From NCBI GenBank assembly GCA_021613535.1, contig CP075494.1, positions 4,340,001-4,404,000 of the forward strand: 64,000 nt of DNA, given 5' to 3'. This document shows positions 1-12,533 of this stretch, in pieces (positions within the stretch are counted from its first letter, which is position 1; each line of letters opens with the position of its first letter). The notes below the pieces were generated by a model, which was given only the letters and a program-made list of their open reading frames with translations, was not told the DNA's origin and searched no databases. Source of the DNA: Adineta vaga (taxonomy: Eukaryota; Rotifera). The translations under genes and the position numbers were made by a program.

Positions 1-1303
1 ATTTTCAAGAAGGAATATATGGCTGATCATCTGCTGTTATTGATCTTATTCACTATTTTTATATTTACTTTTATACATGGAATAAGATTGATGAATACTT
101 GCATTTATAGATAATTAATAGGTTCTACTATGACTAAACAAGGTTCTACTGGTCTTACCATCACTCTAATTCAATTTATGGCAATTATCTTTAAGTAAAA
201 TCATCTTATGAATTATCTTTTCGGAGTCATCTCTTTCTTTCGATAATTTTTGTAAGTAGAAACCAACAAATATGATACATTATTCGAACAATCAGCGTTT
301 GATTATTAAACTAATAATTTTGCGTTGTTTGGCTTTTCATTGTTCATATTTACATGTTTACGAAAAATTCTTGGCGATTCCGTTCTACTCACTCATGTAG
401 AGATTCATCTATGATTACGAAATTTGTTAAAGCACATGGTTCTGGTTTTATAGTGCTGCACTATGTTACGGTTATTAATTTGAACTATGTTTTTTACGAT
501 GTCTCAACAAAATTATTCAAGCACGTTTCAAAAACTATCAAGAAGATGAAGAAATGTTTGATATAAAAAATGTAGTAGATACGGAAAAATCCACTAATAA
601 CTGTTGACAAATATTATATTGAACTGACTTTATTTGATTAATGCATACTCTTCTTTTCTTTGCCTACGCTAAAAACGCACCCTTTGACGATTAGTATCTC
701 AACTTAAATCTATTTACGATAAGTCAAATGAAATCTAATGAATGGAAAGGTGAGTGCAGACTCAAGCTTTTCTATCTTAAAATGTTATCGAATTGGTCAA
801 ATATCTAAAATTCTTAGAATATAGGTTGTCAAAATATGATTACTTCGGAAGAAATCCATTGTGTTCAGTAACGATTTCTAGGAAATATACTTTCATGGTT
901 TGCTTTACGACAAAAACAAAATGAACAAGAACATAGAAATTATTTAGTGCACAGCTTATATCGAAAGAAAACAAATGTCTTATACAATAGTATGGAACAA
1001 AAAAATATCACTTATGTCTTTGACTTAATAAAGTTAATGACATACTGATTATGACTAAGAAGCAAAAGTTTTACATGGACTAGATATTTTAGAGCTTCGC
1101 AGTTCACGGGCATGGTAAAACTTATGTTACCTATAGTGTGCATTATAGAAGAAAAGAAAGAAGAATGGAAAGTTGGAGAAAAATATAGTTCATATGAGAT
1201 GACATGTTTGACATCGAATCTTTGTGATATCCTATAATGAGCAAGGTATATTTTTAAAATTGATTCAACGTACTACTTACACGAAGATTTGAAAAGCATT
1301 GAA
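1..1303. other. No gene recognised
   Basis: AT-rich sequence with only short open frames. None has recognisable protein features or continues across a convincing splice site. It lies downstream of the minus-strand gene ending at 1304. Confidence 0.5.
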
Positions 1304-1981
1304 CTAGTCTGTTGATTGTATGGGAGAGCATCCCTCTAATATATGTTCTTCCTTCTGTTGAAGTGTTTCTTGTCGTCGAGTTAAATCTTTCAGTTGTCTT
1401 TCTAAATTTCGCATCGTTCGAGTATAGTTTTCTACCGCCATTTGATGGTCTAATTTGCATTTTTGAGCAAAAATAAGTCGTTGACTCAAGTCATCTAATT
1501 TAACCTGGATACATTGTCGTTCCTCTCTTGAATGTATCGCAACTAGAGGAGTAATACTGTTAGCAGAATGTATCCGTCTCATTGTATCATGATACTCAAG
1601 TTGACGATCACAGTTTTGTGCAATTAGTTCTTGTATTTGTAAATCTTTATTTGTTTCAATTTTGTTAATTGATTTCACTTTTGGATAATTGTCATCTGCC
1701 CATTCATCAACAGCCTGAGTATTGTTACATAAGATGTGAAAAGCATTTATTTGTATCAAATCATGGTTATTTTTGACAATTTTTTGAAATTGTCCGATGT
1801 CGAAAAGAGGGAAAATTGGAATAAATGTAATTTGAGAATCGTGTTTTGAATATATGTGTTGTAAACATACATCAGTGTCGTAATGACGTTCGTAGACAGT
1901 AGGGGCACAGGAAATAATAGGGTAACAACAGTCAGGTTCTAATATAATTGTCAATGGTCGCCTAGGTGGTTCATCGGACAT
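1304..1981 (-). CDS. Uncharacterised protein with C-terminal coiled coil
   Basis: A 225-residue single-exon coding region on the minus strand; function unknown. Residues 1-115 look like a compact alpha/beta domain: a hydrophobic strand near the start (LTIILEPD), then a strand (FHILCNN) followed by DEWADDNYPKVKSI. This resembles, loosely, the regulator-like domain found with ADP-ribosyltransferase/TPR proteins of bdelloid rotifers. Residues 150-215 are charged and helical (Arg/Lys/Gln/Glu-rich, ending QRLIF...RQLKDLTRRQETLQQ) and should form a coiled coil. The ATG at 1981 is chosen because a GT...AG pair just upstream (donor near 2051, acceptor ending near 1996) would be a 5' UTR intron, and the frame upstream is closed. 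The ART-TPR gene lies 288 bp upstream on the same strand, whose C-terminal region is similar in style. The family assignment is inference. Confidence 0.6.
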   Translation of the reverse strand: MSDEPPRRPLTIILEPDCCYPIISCAPTVYERHYDTDVCLQHIYSKHDSQITFIPIFPLFDIGQFQKIVKNNHDLIQINAFHILCNNTQAVDEWADDNYPKVKSINKIETNKDLQIQELIAQNCDRQLEYHDTMRRIHSANSITPLVAIHSREERQCIQVKLDDLSQRLIFAQKCKLDHQMAVENYTRTMRNLERQLKDLTRRQETLQQKEEHILEGCSPIQSTD

Positions 1982-2269
1982 TTTCTAATGGACTACAATA
2001 GAAGTTAAAGCAAGAATTAATTCAAGACATGACAGAAGTGTTCACTTACATCTAGGAAGAAGTGGTACCTGTGTATTTGCTATACAAACTAATGACACAT
2101 CCCGTCTAAATAACAAGGAGCTGTAGAATCTAAAAAAAAACTAAACTGATATTTCATAATCATCAACGCATAGATAACTAGAGAAAAAAAAATCTTAGAA
2201 GCAAAAAACTCTAAAATCTTATGTTCATTTGAATAGTATAAGTTTTCTCCACAGTTAAATAAATTAACC

Positions 2270-4469
2270 TTATTCGTCTTCTTCTTCTTCTATCGGCACA
2301 CTGTTAGATACATTTTTAAGATAAGTCTGAGATTTTCGATAGTATTTTTCTGCCAGATCAAATTCACCATGTTCTATCGCTTGATCACCTGCTTGTCGAT
2401 AGTATGTCGCCAAATTATGACTTAAATGAAATTGTAATTGATCCAATGTTGTTGCCATACTTTTAGTTTTTGAATAACCAGAATATGAACCAATTAACAA
2501 AGGATTATAATCAATTATAGAGTGTACATTTTCCAGATTATCTAGTTCATGTAGTATTTCAACAGACATTAGATCGTGCGATACAACGCACATGATACAA
2601 CTTGCCTTTTCTTTTGAAGTACGAATAAAATTCATAAACGCTAGTGTATCGCTGAAAACGTTTGTTTCTTCTTGCGTAACACAATTAGGTTTTTCGGTTA
2701 CTATGTAAACAAGATTCAATATTTTTTCACTATTTTTTACCGTATTTGTTTGTTTTGCTTCTAAAAAAAGTATACAAATATTTTAGATTGTCGTATATTT
2801 GTATCAATCAAACATTACCTTCATTCAATGTTAGACGAGTGATTTTTGCTATAGTTTCATTGATTTCTGGATGATTCTCTTCTAAATTCGACTTTTGAAT
2901 ATATAAAGCATGTAGATAATATTCCAAAGCCAGTTTTGTTTCATCCACTAATGTACAAAGTGTTGCCAAGTTAAGAAAACTTGCTGTCATAGTCACATGA
3001 TTTGTTGTTGTAGTATTCAATCGTATTTTCTGTGCATTCATATAATAAGTCAATGCGGTATGATAATTATTCATTTCTTCATAGACGGAAGCTATATTTT
3101 CTATTGAATTTATTAGACTTAAACGATCTTGCTTCGAATCAATTTTCATTGCTTGATTATAATAATATAGTGCATTTTCAAATTTCTGCTCTTTTTGATA
3201 AATCATACCCATTGCCGTATAAACAGTTGATAATAAACTATTACAATTATTCAACATTTCTTTACTTTCAAGTATTCTATGATAGTAATTCAGTGCTCGT
3301 TCATAATCATCCCGTTCAAAATACACATTAGCAATCATCTGTAGTGTACGTGCAATCAGTGTATCATTAGCTGAAAATTTCAATGTTGAATTGTAAGTCT
3401 CCAGTGCAAAATCGATTTCACCATGACGATAATATTGACCGCCAATATCAAAACAAAATCGTGCTATATCTTCATATTTCTCTTTGGTAAGTAGAAGTGG
3501 CGCGATTTGTTTGATGTATGTATCAGCTGTTTTATATTCACCTAAGTAAAAAAGAAGACGTCCAAACAGTAATTCCGAAGAATTTTCTTTCATTTCACGT
3601 TTTGCAACATCGACATAATTATCAACCAATTGTGTATGCTTACTAGTATTACATAACTTCACAGTCCAAATATTTTCGTTTGATTCAACATTTGTAATTA
3701 CAAATACAGTTGAGAAAGCAAATAGAAATTCTTTTTCATTTAAATTTATACTATATCCTTCAACATCAGCAAAAATTGTCGAATGTACATCAAGACTACA
3801 GTTAATTTCATAGATAATTGGATATGTATCACCATCATTGTCCGCAACTTGATAAGCTTCAATATAATTTAAAGCAATATTTCTATCACGAGTAGTTGAC
3901 ATGAATGTATTTAATGAAATAAAACTACCGATATTCGCTTTTAATTTTTCCAGATCATTCGATTGTATTCGAGCGCCACGATATAGAGTAACCATGGATG
4001 ATGCTAACTTTTTCGGAGCGGCAGTCGATAATTGTTCAAGTTGAGTTTGTAGATCGATAATAAGCGATTTAAAAGTATATAAGATATCAATATCACGTGT
4101 TCTTATTGCGTTATTCAGAAGACGGTAGATAGATACATTTTTTGTATACCAATAGATAGCATTTGTCGGACTATAATGTTTTTGAAATTCATCCAATGCA
4201 CAATTGTCATCATCTCTGTCAACATATTTTCTAATCTTATTAGAGATATCTGTCGAGTTATTGATATTGTCCACTGTATAAGAATCACATTGTACATCTT
4301 TTACTAAACTTGATAATAATCGATACCAGATGAATAATGCTGATTCTCTTGTTAAATGTAGTGATGATTGTGATTGCAAATTGAGTAAGGAGAAGCCAGA
4401 AGAAAACTTTTTATCCAAACCATCATGATCTTGTATCGATTCAGAATTATTATTTAAGACATCAATCAT
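2270..4469 (-). CDS. ADP-ribosyltransferase (ART) fold plus TPR repeats, two exons
   Basis: Exons 4469-2819 and 2760-2270 are joined across a 58-nt intron (donor gtaatg at 2818, acceptor tttttttag ending at 2761). Joining keeps one frame and gives about 713 residues; reading through the donor gives a stop within three codons. Residues 105-255 carry an arginine-type mono-ADP-ribosyltransferase core with the R-S-ExE triad: YRGA (Arg164), FMSTT (Ser191) and NEKEFLF (Glu245-x-Glu247). The expected role is transfer of ADP-ribose from NAD to protein side chains. Residues 295-545 contain about six TPR units (YYRHGEIDFALETY, YFERDDYERALNYY, YQKEQKFENALYYY and so on), a protein-docking surface. The last exon adds an alpha/beta segment and one more TPR-like helix pair (EHGEFDLAEKYYRKS), ending in an acidic tail. 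The ART-TPR architecture is common in bdelloid rotifers. There is no signal peptide, so it is probably cytosolic. Confidence 0.85.
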
Positions 4470-5491
4470 TTTGCTTTGATATTTCTTACTATCTATTTAA
4501 ATATAAATAAAATAACGCGCTTTGCAAAGTCAAATAGAAAGAGGAAGTTGGAGAAAGAAAAAAGAAAGCCTTTAAGTATTATACTTTTGTTGGAAAAAAC
4601 CAACGTCAGCTTGTGAAAATAAGTTTTTTCATTCTGTCCTCTATAGCATCTATATCGATGAGTCATATACACATTCATCCTTTCAAAATCGGAATCAAAT
4701 AATAATAAATGAATTCTTTAATACGTTCACTTCACATAGTAGCGTAGAATTAGTCTTTCGTATGAAGTATGAATTACCATAATTTCATATCTATTGATTT
4801 AAATAATCATTAAAAGCTCCACTCGAACCGAATGGATATTCTGCATGAATCTGGAGTATGAACTTGACAAAATTGGAAAAGTGGATCACTCAAAAAAGGA
4901 CATGATACCGTACAGTAGATGTAATGAATATATTGTACAACAGAGATTCTATTGGTTTCCTGTGAAATTATTCTTTTACTATTTATATTTGAAAAGAAGA
5001 AACAATAGAATTTTTAATTCAAATTCTACAATTCATACAGAACGGATATTTTTTATTTTATTTTTATTTTACCTGTAAAAAAAATTGTTAGTTCTTGTAA
5101 ACAACATCAGAAAACATTCTACAAGGCGTAGGTGTGGGTTTAGATGGAACCAATATACATGCACTCTCAAGACAATCAGATCACAAGTAGTAGTCAGAAA
5201 ATTCTACAATCCGTAAATCAATTTAATTTTGTTGCTTTCGAAACATACTATCAAAGTACTTGTGCTCTATTTAATTTCGTATAAATAGAGAACAGATATG
5301 AAAGAAAATACTTTTGGAGGAAACCAATATAGTTTCTTTTGTAAAAAAAATTCATTATATACATAGTATGGTATTGTGTACTTTTCTTTGTTAACCTATT
5401 TTGCTGATTTCTTGCAGGCTGAATTCAATGTTTTCGTTCTCATTCGAAATACATTCATAGGCTGTCGTACATTAGTAAGAACATTCAAGAT
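4470..5491. other. No gene recognised
   Basis: Intergenic between two divergently transcribed genes. The open frames present are low-complexity Phe/Leu/Lys-rich, as expected by chance in AT-rich DNA. Promoters for both neighbours should lie here; no clear TATA element was picked out. Confidence 0.5.
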
Positions 5492-7453
5492 ATGCAACTA
5501 CCGCGCATCTCTGTGGCTCCCTTTCGGCCTCGTGTTCAGCGCGTAAATCCAAACAGAAACTCATTAGTCTCTGAGAAAAATATTGTAAATCCATCATTTG
5601 CACCGGTCAGTTGTTATGTTTAGTTAAAACTATTTTATTGATTTCTATTTCGTATTCTCTAGTCAACGATTGCTGAAAAAAACACTGATAAAGGGTGTAC
5701 ACTGGGAGAAATGGAAAATTTCTCGACGAATAGCAAACAATCACAAAGACGACGAAAACGTAAAACGTAAGGTCATGGACTGAATCGTAATAGTCGATAG
5801 TTCCACCTAATATAGGCATGAAAAGTATAAGAAATAGCGACTTCTATATTGAACATAATTACTATGAATAAAACAAAAATCAATGGGAGTGATCTAATAA
5901 TCTACGAAAAGGTTCTATTCTATTTCTTTATTTTATTCACCAAATATAGGGCTTATCCATTACGTCGAGTATGTTGCTTACTTTGTTCAAGCTTGATATG
6001 TGCTCTTCTATTATGTGGACTTGCTGGTCTTATCCTTGAGTTGGATTTATGTGAGTACTGTATTTTTCTTCTCATACTTTACTTATATTTTTGTTCTATG
6101 AACTGACGACAATAGTAAAAACAACTACTTTATCGACTACAGCAACAAGTAAGTGAGCTTTTCAGAATACTAATAAAGAAATATCAAGAATTCGAATTTT
6201 CTCGCATCGATTATAAAATCTATTTCTCTTTCATTTATGTATAGCTGTGACAACAGCGACGACTACTACAGCAACAAGTGAGATACAAAACTGCTAGATA
6301 CATATTAGAAATTCATACGAACTCTAACTAAACCGATATTCTAGCCTCGACATCGACATCCACCAGCACCTCAACTTCAACGTCGACCTCAACTACTACG
6401 ACAACAAGTAAGATACAAAATTGCCAGATACTTATAAAGAATTCACAGAAGTCTTAATTAAATTACTATTCCAGCCTCGACATCCACATCGACCAGCACT
6501 TCATCTTCAACTTCGACTTCGACCACTACAACAACAAGTAAAATATCCCAAACTTCAACATGTCTACTATTATTCACTATTCTAGCTTCAACATCGTCAA
6601 CTAGCAGCACGAGTTCTACTTCCACAACAAGTACGTAAAAAATATCTTTGAAAAACATGAATGCACATCCAATCATTTATGGATAAACATTTACTAAGTA
6701 TATATATATGCCTATTAATAGGTACTACAGCAACAACCAGCACAACATCAAAAACAACTACGACTACTAGTAATATTTTGTTTTATGAGATCATTATTAA
6801 GCAAAGTCTATTACTAATTTTAGCTAGTACAGCAACAACTTCAACAAGTACAACAAGTAAGTATTACGAGCTTGTATGAGTGCTTATCGAATGCATAGAA
6901 CTTTTCTATTATTCTAGCAACGACAACAACCGGTAAGTAACTTAAAATGTGAGGTGAGTTTTATGTCTTACTCTATATTATAGTATCTCACTGTGCAAAA
7001 AGTGGCTTGGGTAGTCTTTTGACTCAGAGTGGAGCAACTAGTTGGTACCAGTTTTCATACACTTATGTAGCAACGAGCACAACACCTGTTCTTCAATTTA
7101 CATTTAACAATGGTCCAGCGGACTGTTCTTACCTAGATGACGTTTCTGTTACCAATAACAATACACCTTCTGTAGAGCTGCTTGACAATCGTAGTTTTGA
7201 AAATTCAACAGCATCAGCAGTCGGTTGGACAACGACAAATACAGCTTCATGTTCAAGTGGTACGCAAGGACAAGTGATTAATAGTGGTTGTCATTCATCT
7301 TCAGGTACTAATTGCTACAAGGATAAATGTCAGAGTGGATACGAACATGTGTCTCAATCCTTTACTGCAACTATTGGAGATTCGTACATCATCTCGTTTT
7401 GGTTGGATCAAACAGGAGGACAAGCTGGTTGCTTTTATGTTGATGTTACTTAA
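5492..7453 (+). CDS. Type II membrane protein with Thr/Ser stalk made of mini-exons and C-terminal lectin-like domain
   Basis: Twelve exons: 5492-5605, 5663-5766, 5950-6050, 6116-6148, 6245-6277, 6345-6407, 6475-6537, 6586-6630, 6722-6769, 6824-6856, 6918-6932, 6984-7453. They sum to 1122 nt, a 373-residue protein with frame continuity. The N-terminus (about 72 residues) is cytoplasmic-like and ends in a basic patch (RRRKRK). Exon 3 encodes one membrane span (VCCLLCSSLICALLLCGLAGLIL). Exons 4-11 encode only Thr/Ser/Ala, a mucin-like stalk that should be O-glycosylated. The last exon (about 156 residues) has Cys-containing beta-strand sequence in two similar halves, each ending C-x-YLDDVSV or CFYVDVT, reminiscent of galactose-binding or carbohydrate-binding jelly rolls. 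All stalk exons are phase 1-1 with lengths divisible by three. The cell-surface role is inference; the exon structure is read directly. Confidence 0.8.
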
Positions 7454-7697
7454 GAGAGAAGTATATGTCTTACCTATAACATGACTTCTGACAAAACAGA
7501 AAATAGAATTCTATTCTAACTAATGACTCTGTCCAAAATTTTTCTCCTTCAGTTTTGAACTTCAAACTCTTTGATATTTTGTAATTAATCCACAGTTTTG
7601 ATGAAACAATTAAGTTTTTATTTTTAGTATAAAAACATCGAAGAAAGCAATGATTGTCTTATTAAAACTTTTGAAGATAAATGTTTATTCTTCATCC

Positions 7698-9449
7698 TCA
7701 CTCGCATTCAAAATTCAATCGTTTTTCTAAACGTATATTGACAGCTTCTGGTGCAATAATAAATTTTTCTGTTAAAATCATGCCTTCTTTGAATTTATCA
7801 CCGGGTTGAATTGTATACAAACGTAAAAGACGTACTAAACACATTTTCAATTCCATTAATGCAAATCGCATTCCTACACAATTTCGAGGTCCCATACCAA
7901 ACGATAGATATGCAAGAGGATGACGTTTCACAGAGTGTCGTTCTGGATCGAAAACATTCGGATCTTGTGGACCCCAAAGATCAGCATTGTAATGAATAGA
8001 ATAAACATCAGGTAGAATCACACAACCTAAATAAATTTGATTTATCATAATTTCTTAACGAAAATTTTATCACATGTCGATTACTAATTACCTTTATCAA
8101 TCTGATGACCACCGATATTCACTGACGCATTACTTTCTCGATTAATTGCTTGAGTTGATATGCCATACATTCGAAGAACTTCTCGTACAAACATATCCAT
8201 ATATGTCATATTGGCTATAATATCATAATCAAGATTATCAATATCATCATTCCAAATTTCATCGATTTCCATTTGTAATTTATTCTGAACATCAGGTGTG
8301 GTTGCCAAAGCAAACGTTGCAAATGCTAGAGCATTTGAAGTTGTTTCAAAGCCGGCAAGCATAAATAGAAAAGCATTAAGTACAACTTCATTAGAATGCA
8401 ATTTTTTCGATGACAATTCCTCCGATGTATCATCCTATAGAAGAATTAAATATTGATAAAGCAATCTCCAAGTGACTTTTAATATAATCTGACCTTAATC
8501 TCGTCTTGTGTTGATGCATCTAACATTAACTGAAGTAAATCTGTACGTTTATTTTCAGATGTCAATCTTTTCTTTAGAACTTCTTCTAATCGTTCAATCA
8601 GCCATACTGCAGGAATATCATCATTTTCGAATGTCGTATTTGATATGCATTTTCGAATTGTTTTTTTCACAAGCAGACCAATTTTAAAAATTTGAGTTAA
8701 TAATGGAATGAGAAATGGCATTACATTTGATAATTTAACGATGAACAATTTCTCAATATCAATTTCAAAGCAAGCAATAGACTTTTTCATATAAACATTG
8801 TCTATATCGTTTTGCATATCTGTATCAATACCAAATGCACAACCACCTAGAATACAGTCGATCGGTTCGTTTCAGAGAATTAATCTTAAAAATCATACTT
8901 ACATATAACATCCATAGTCATTCGTTTATATAATGCATAGATATTAAATTCTTCGCCATTCGTATCGTTTATTTTGTTCATGAAAGATTCAATACATTGA
9001 TTTATTAATGGTGTCATCATTTTCAATTTTGCTGCTGAAAACGTTGGATTGATAACATGTCGTTGGCGTCGCCATTGATCTGCTTGAGCAGAGAATAGAT
9101 GTCCTCGGTTACCTTTGATACTACGCGTGATAAAAGGTCGTCGACGTGAATGGAACGATGAAAATTGTTTTATAAAAACTTCTTGCAGAAAATCTACATC
9201 AGATACAACATACACTGGACGTGTTCCTTCGAATAGACCATAAATACTGCCGTATTCTTTAGTCCATTTCTGAATTTGACGTGAATAAAATGGTACATTC
9301 CAAAGTGTTAGATAATGTCCAAAAAAGAATTGAGGTAATGGACCAGGAATATTTCGACGTACAAAATAATCATAACGAGATTTTAACGTATATAAATAAG
9401 TAATAATCAAACAGATAACAATCGTAAGTAGAATAATAGCGATAAACAT
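7698..9449 (-). CDS. Cytochrome P450, CYP3-like
   Basis: Four exons (9449-8903, 8846-8494, 8434-8092, 8026-7698) sum to 1572 nt and 523 residues, normal for a microsomal P450. The N-terminus is a membrane anchor (IILLTIVICLIITYLY) followed by the proline hinge (IPGPLP). The C-helix motif WRRQRH is present. The I-helix has AGFETTS, the oxygen-activation groove. The K-helix ExxR is EVLR, followed by a DPERH (PERF) motif. The haem loop SFGMGPRNCVGMRFAL fits FxxGxRxCxG, so the axial Cys is present. NPTF in the N-terminal half and ETTSNAL are typical of the CYP3 clan. Expected role: NADPH-dependent monooxygenation of lipids or xenobiotics at the endoplasmic reticulum. All catalytic landmarks are intact and there are no internal stops. 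The exact subfamily cannot be assigned without a tree. Confidence 0.93.
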
Positions 9450-10425
9450 ACTATACTTTACTTGCGCATGTCAACATAAACACAACTAAAATGTGCCAAT
9501 GTAAAAGTATTCGATGCATGGTTCTTTTTTTTTTCTTTCGTTCTGTTTTTGTCATAAAACGAACGCACATGAAACGATTAACTATAGAACGATAACAACT
9601 TGCATACGACATGTATTTTATTCAAACAAGTGAAAGATATCTATCATTATTGCTGTATATATCTGAAATTTTGATTGTCCAGTAAACAAAGAACTTTTCT
9701 ATGTAATGAAAGAAAAATCTAAAAATAAAATAGAAAGATCTACTAGCAAAATATTGAAATACATATAATAATTACAATATATCTTTAAAAAAGTGATGTC
9801 AAAAGGTATTACCTAGTGCATTTAGTTTTGTGACAAAACTATTTTCTTTCAAAGCCAACCAAATGCGTAAAAACATTAGTGTTAACAGTTTTGGGATACT
9901 AGAGATATGAGTTTTTTCGTCGCTTGTACAATGGACAGCTATAAGAGCGAGGTAACAAAATCGTTAAGTTCAAATTTTTTCAGTGAGAAGAGTTGCAGAA
10001 AAAAGTGGGTATGGTGTCTCATTTGATTAAATAGTAATGACGCATTACAAAGCATATTTATTTTGTTATCTAGCTTTTAATATGTCTATGTTCCTAATAA
10101 ATTGTAACAGATGCATAACTAGTCTCCAAGAAAATATGAAAACCATCGATAAGTAAACCACTAGATCGGTAAATGATGCCTGTAACCTCCTTCGAATTTA
10201 TCGGGATCTCGTAGTTGGGGAAAACTATCAACGAATAGTTCACGACAAATATTTAATAAAGTCTTGAGAAGTAAAGGTATGTGTAAAACAACATTTACAC
10301 CTCATAAATTTTAGAATAAAGAAGATTTCTATTTGATATAAGAGATTCATATTCAGCTCTATTGAACTGTAATATTTTCATTATTTATTTCAATATTATG
10401 TATAAAAATTTTAAAAAATATCAAT
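9450..10425. other. No gene recognised
   Basis: Holds the promoter side of the P450 gene and the 3' flank of the kinase gene. Only short broken frames are seen. Confidence 0.5.
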
Positions 10426-11458
10426 TTAAAATACTGCATCACTTTGAGTTAATGGATGTTCAATAAGCCAACGATGAGTCGCTCTTGTACTTGGATGTCG
10501 TTGCAAACAATGATGAAGAATATTTTGAACAAGAGTTGATTGAGTTGGGTGAATACCTGATGGTGGTCGTGAACTTTCATAGACAGGACTTTTCCCATAA
10601 GTTAAATAATATAAAATAGCCCCTATTGACCAGATATCAGCTTTTGATGTTATAGGCATTTGATGTGAAAAACATTCTGGTGCACTGTAAGGATGACTAC
10701 CACCTCGTTGATGTGGATTATATCTACAAAGCAAAGATGAAGAGTGAATAAATACGTAGAATAATAGAAACTTTACTGTGAAAATGCATCTTGAGCTATA
10801 CCAAAATCAACAAGTTTTAATGTTGAACCAAAGAATACTAAATTAGCTGGTTTTAAATCACGATGAACCTATTGAAAGAAAAAAAAACAATTCCTTCTAG
10901 AGATAAACTATATGATTTACTATATGATTTCGATGAAGTGCGCAAATAATATTAACTAATTGAATCCAAATATCTTTTCTTTGAAATGCTGAAATATAAT
11001 CATAACCATTTCGAGATGATTTATGATGCATTTGATGAAAATATTGAATTTGATCTTTAAATGTTGTATTTCCTAATTCCATTACAATATAACCCATTTG
11101 TTTTTGTCGATCAATATCAAATGTATACAAAGTAACAATATAATCTATTTCATTTTTCAATCGACTAATCATTCTAACTTCATTTTCAAATGAATTCATA
11201 CGTTGATTGGAATTAATATTATTTCTTGAATGATTAAAATCAAATATTTTCACTGCAGCATAATAACCTAGAAATTTCATAAATCTCATATTTATCGACT
11301 GAGAAAAGAACTGTAAATACCGTCTCGTGTTTTAGATTTCCACACAGATGCGAATTTTCCTTGACCTAACTGATCAAGTAATGTATATGATTCATCTTGA
11401 ATATAAACTGTTTGCTTTCGAAGCCAACCGTCTTGTGGTGGAATTCGACGAGGAAAAT
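10426..11458 (-). CDS. TTK/Mps1-like protein kinase, 5' end unresolved
   Basis: Four exons (about 11458-11321, 11267-10921, 10868-10777, 10723-10426) join in frame into a full kinase domain of about 290 residues. Landmarks: glycine loop LGQGKFASVW, catalytic Lys in AAVKIF, NEVRMISRLKN (alpha C), hinge VMELGN, catalytic loop VHRDLKPAN, DFGIAQ, SAPECF in place of APE, ADIWSIGAILYYLTYGKSP, and a terminal Arg in helix I (HPSTRATHRWL). The pattern NEV..IxxL, MELGN and WSxGxILYYxTYGK is characteristic of the Mps1/TTK dual-specificity family (spindle checkpoint). It is short compared with TTK (over 800 residues), so either an upstream regulatory exon was not recognised or this is a stripped-down paralogue. 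The frame stays open upstream to about 11515, then a TGA; no in-frame ATG was found there. Confidence 0.82.
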
Positions 11459-11515
11459 CTATATGATCAAAAAACCAAAGATCAAATATCGATAAGAAAA
11501 AGCCACCATTAGTTT

Positions 11516-12533
11516 TACATACTCATATATTGAGTTTGATATATCGTATAGACGTTAGCTTTAATTTGTTTATCAATATGTGTGCAAATATGAAAAATGA
11601 CAGTTAAATATAAGGAAGAGTCATACGTGACCGAGGAAGACGAACGAAACAAATCAGATGTATACACATGTCATGATTTTGCATATCATTTGGTCATGTC
11701 TTCGTAGGCGAGATGAAATATTAGCAAACTTCCTAGGTAAAATCAAATTGCTTATTTTTTAATAATTCGTATAATTACATTACTTGGAAAAAAAACCTTT
11801 TCTTTAATAAATGCGAAATAATATAAAATATTTACATTGAAAATACATATTGAAATTAAAAAAAGTGATTTGCTACGTCTATTCTAGAGTTATGAGCAAT
11901 AGTAAAACATCTGTCTCTCAGCAACCCATGCCATTTACTTTTATATTATCGAACAGATATGTGGAACAGATTCTCAGCATTTGGATTATTCATACAAGAA
12001 CATTTTCTTGTCCTATTTGTCAAAGTTCATAAAAATGTAGAGCTTCTATAAAAATGCAGATTAAGATAATGTGAAGTTAATACTTTCTTTTAATCATGGA
12101 GGGACATCCTTCCATTATAGGGAATAAGCAGCACGTTGACGTCATTTACTTTTACCTCATACTATGTTCTGATATTTTTTTCATCGAATAAAGTGTATCT
12201 GAGGGTGTGAATATCTAAGTATGATAAATTATGTACGAAAGATACAATTATTTAAACTAAAGAAGAAAACGCTTTTTTTTCTTCAATAATAATAATCTCT
12301 GAATTTATGCATGTTGTTAATTGAATAAAAAAAATCTTCATTCATTGAAATAAAATCACAGTTATTTAAAGAAAAACGTAATCCAAAAATTATGAAAATA
12401 ATAATCTGATAAATTATAATGAAGAATAGAGGATTGATCTACGTCATTGGATTTTATTTTATACGTGTTAATCTTCTAACAGCTTTGAGTGAGTATAAAA
12501 ATGTTCATTTCATTTCAATATTAATTCATTACA
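11516..12533. other. No gene recognised
   Basis: Between the kinase (minus) and the GPCR (plus). May hold the missing first exon of the kinase gene, but none is convincing. Poly-T and AT-rich runs are frequent. Confidence 0.45.

Noticed and set aside
354-566. Plus-strand 70-codon frame near the left edge
   Set aside because: No domain, no splice context, random-looking composition.
1254-1460. Minus-strand 68-codon frame
   Set aside because: Overlaps the coiled-coil gene in another frame; composition is that of a shadow.
5849-6106. 85-codon plus frame
   Set aside because: It begins inside an intron and merely covers the membrane-span exon of the 5492 gene; the spliced model explains the coding part.
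6245-6920. Regularly spaced repeats considered as a CRISPR-like array
   Set aside because: Repeat units are Thr/Ser codons bounded by GT and AG splice sites and vary in length by multiples of three; they are exons, not direct repeats with unique spacers.
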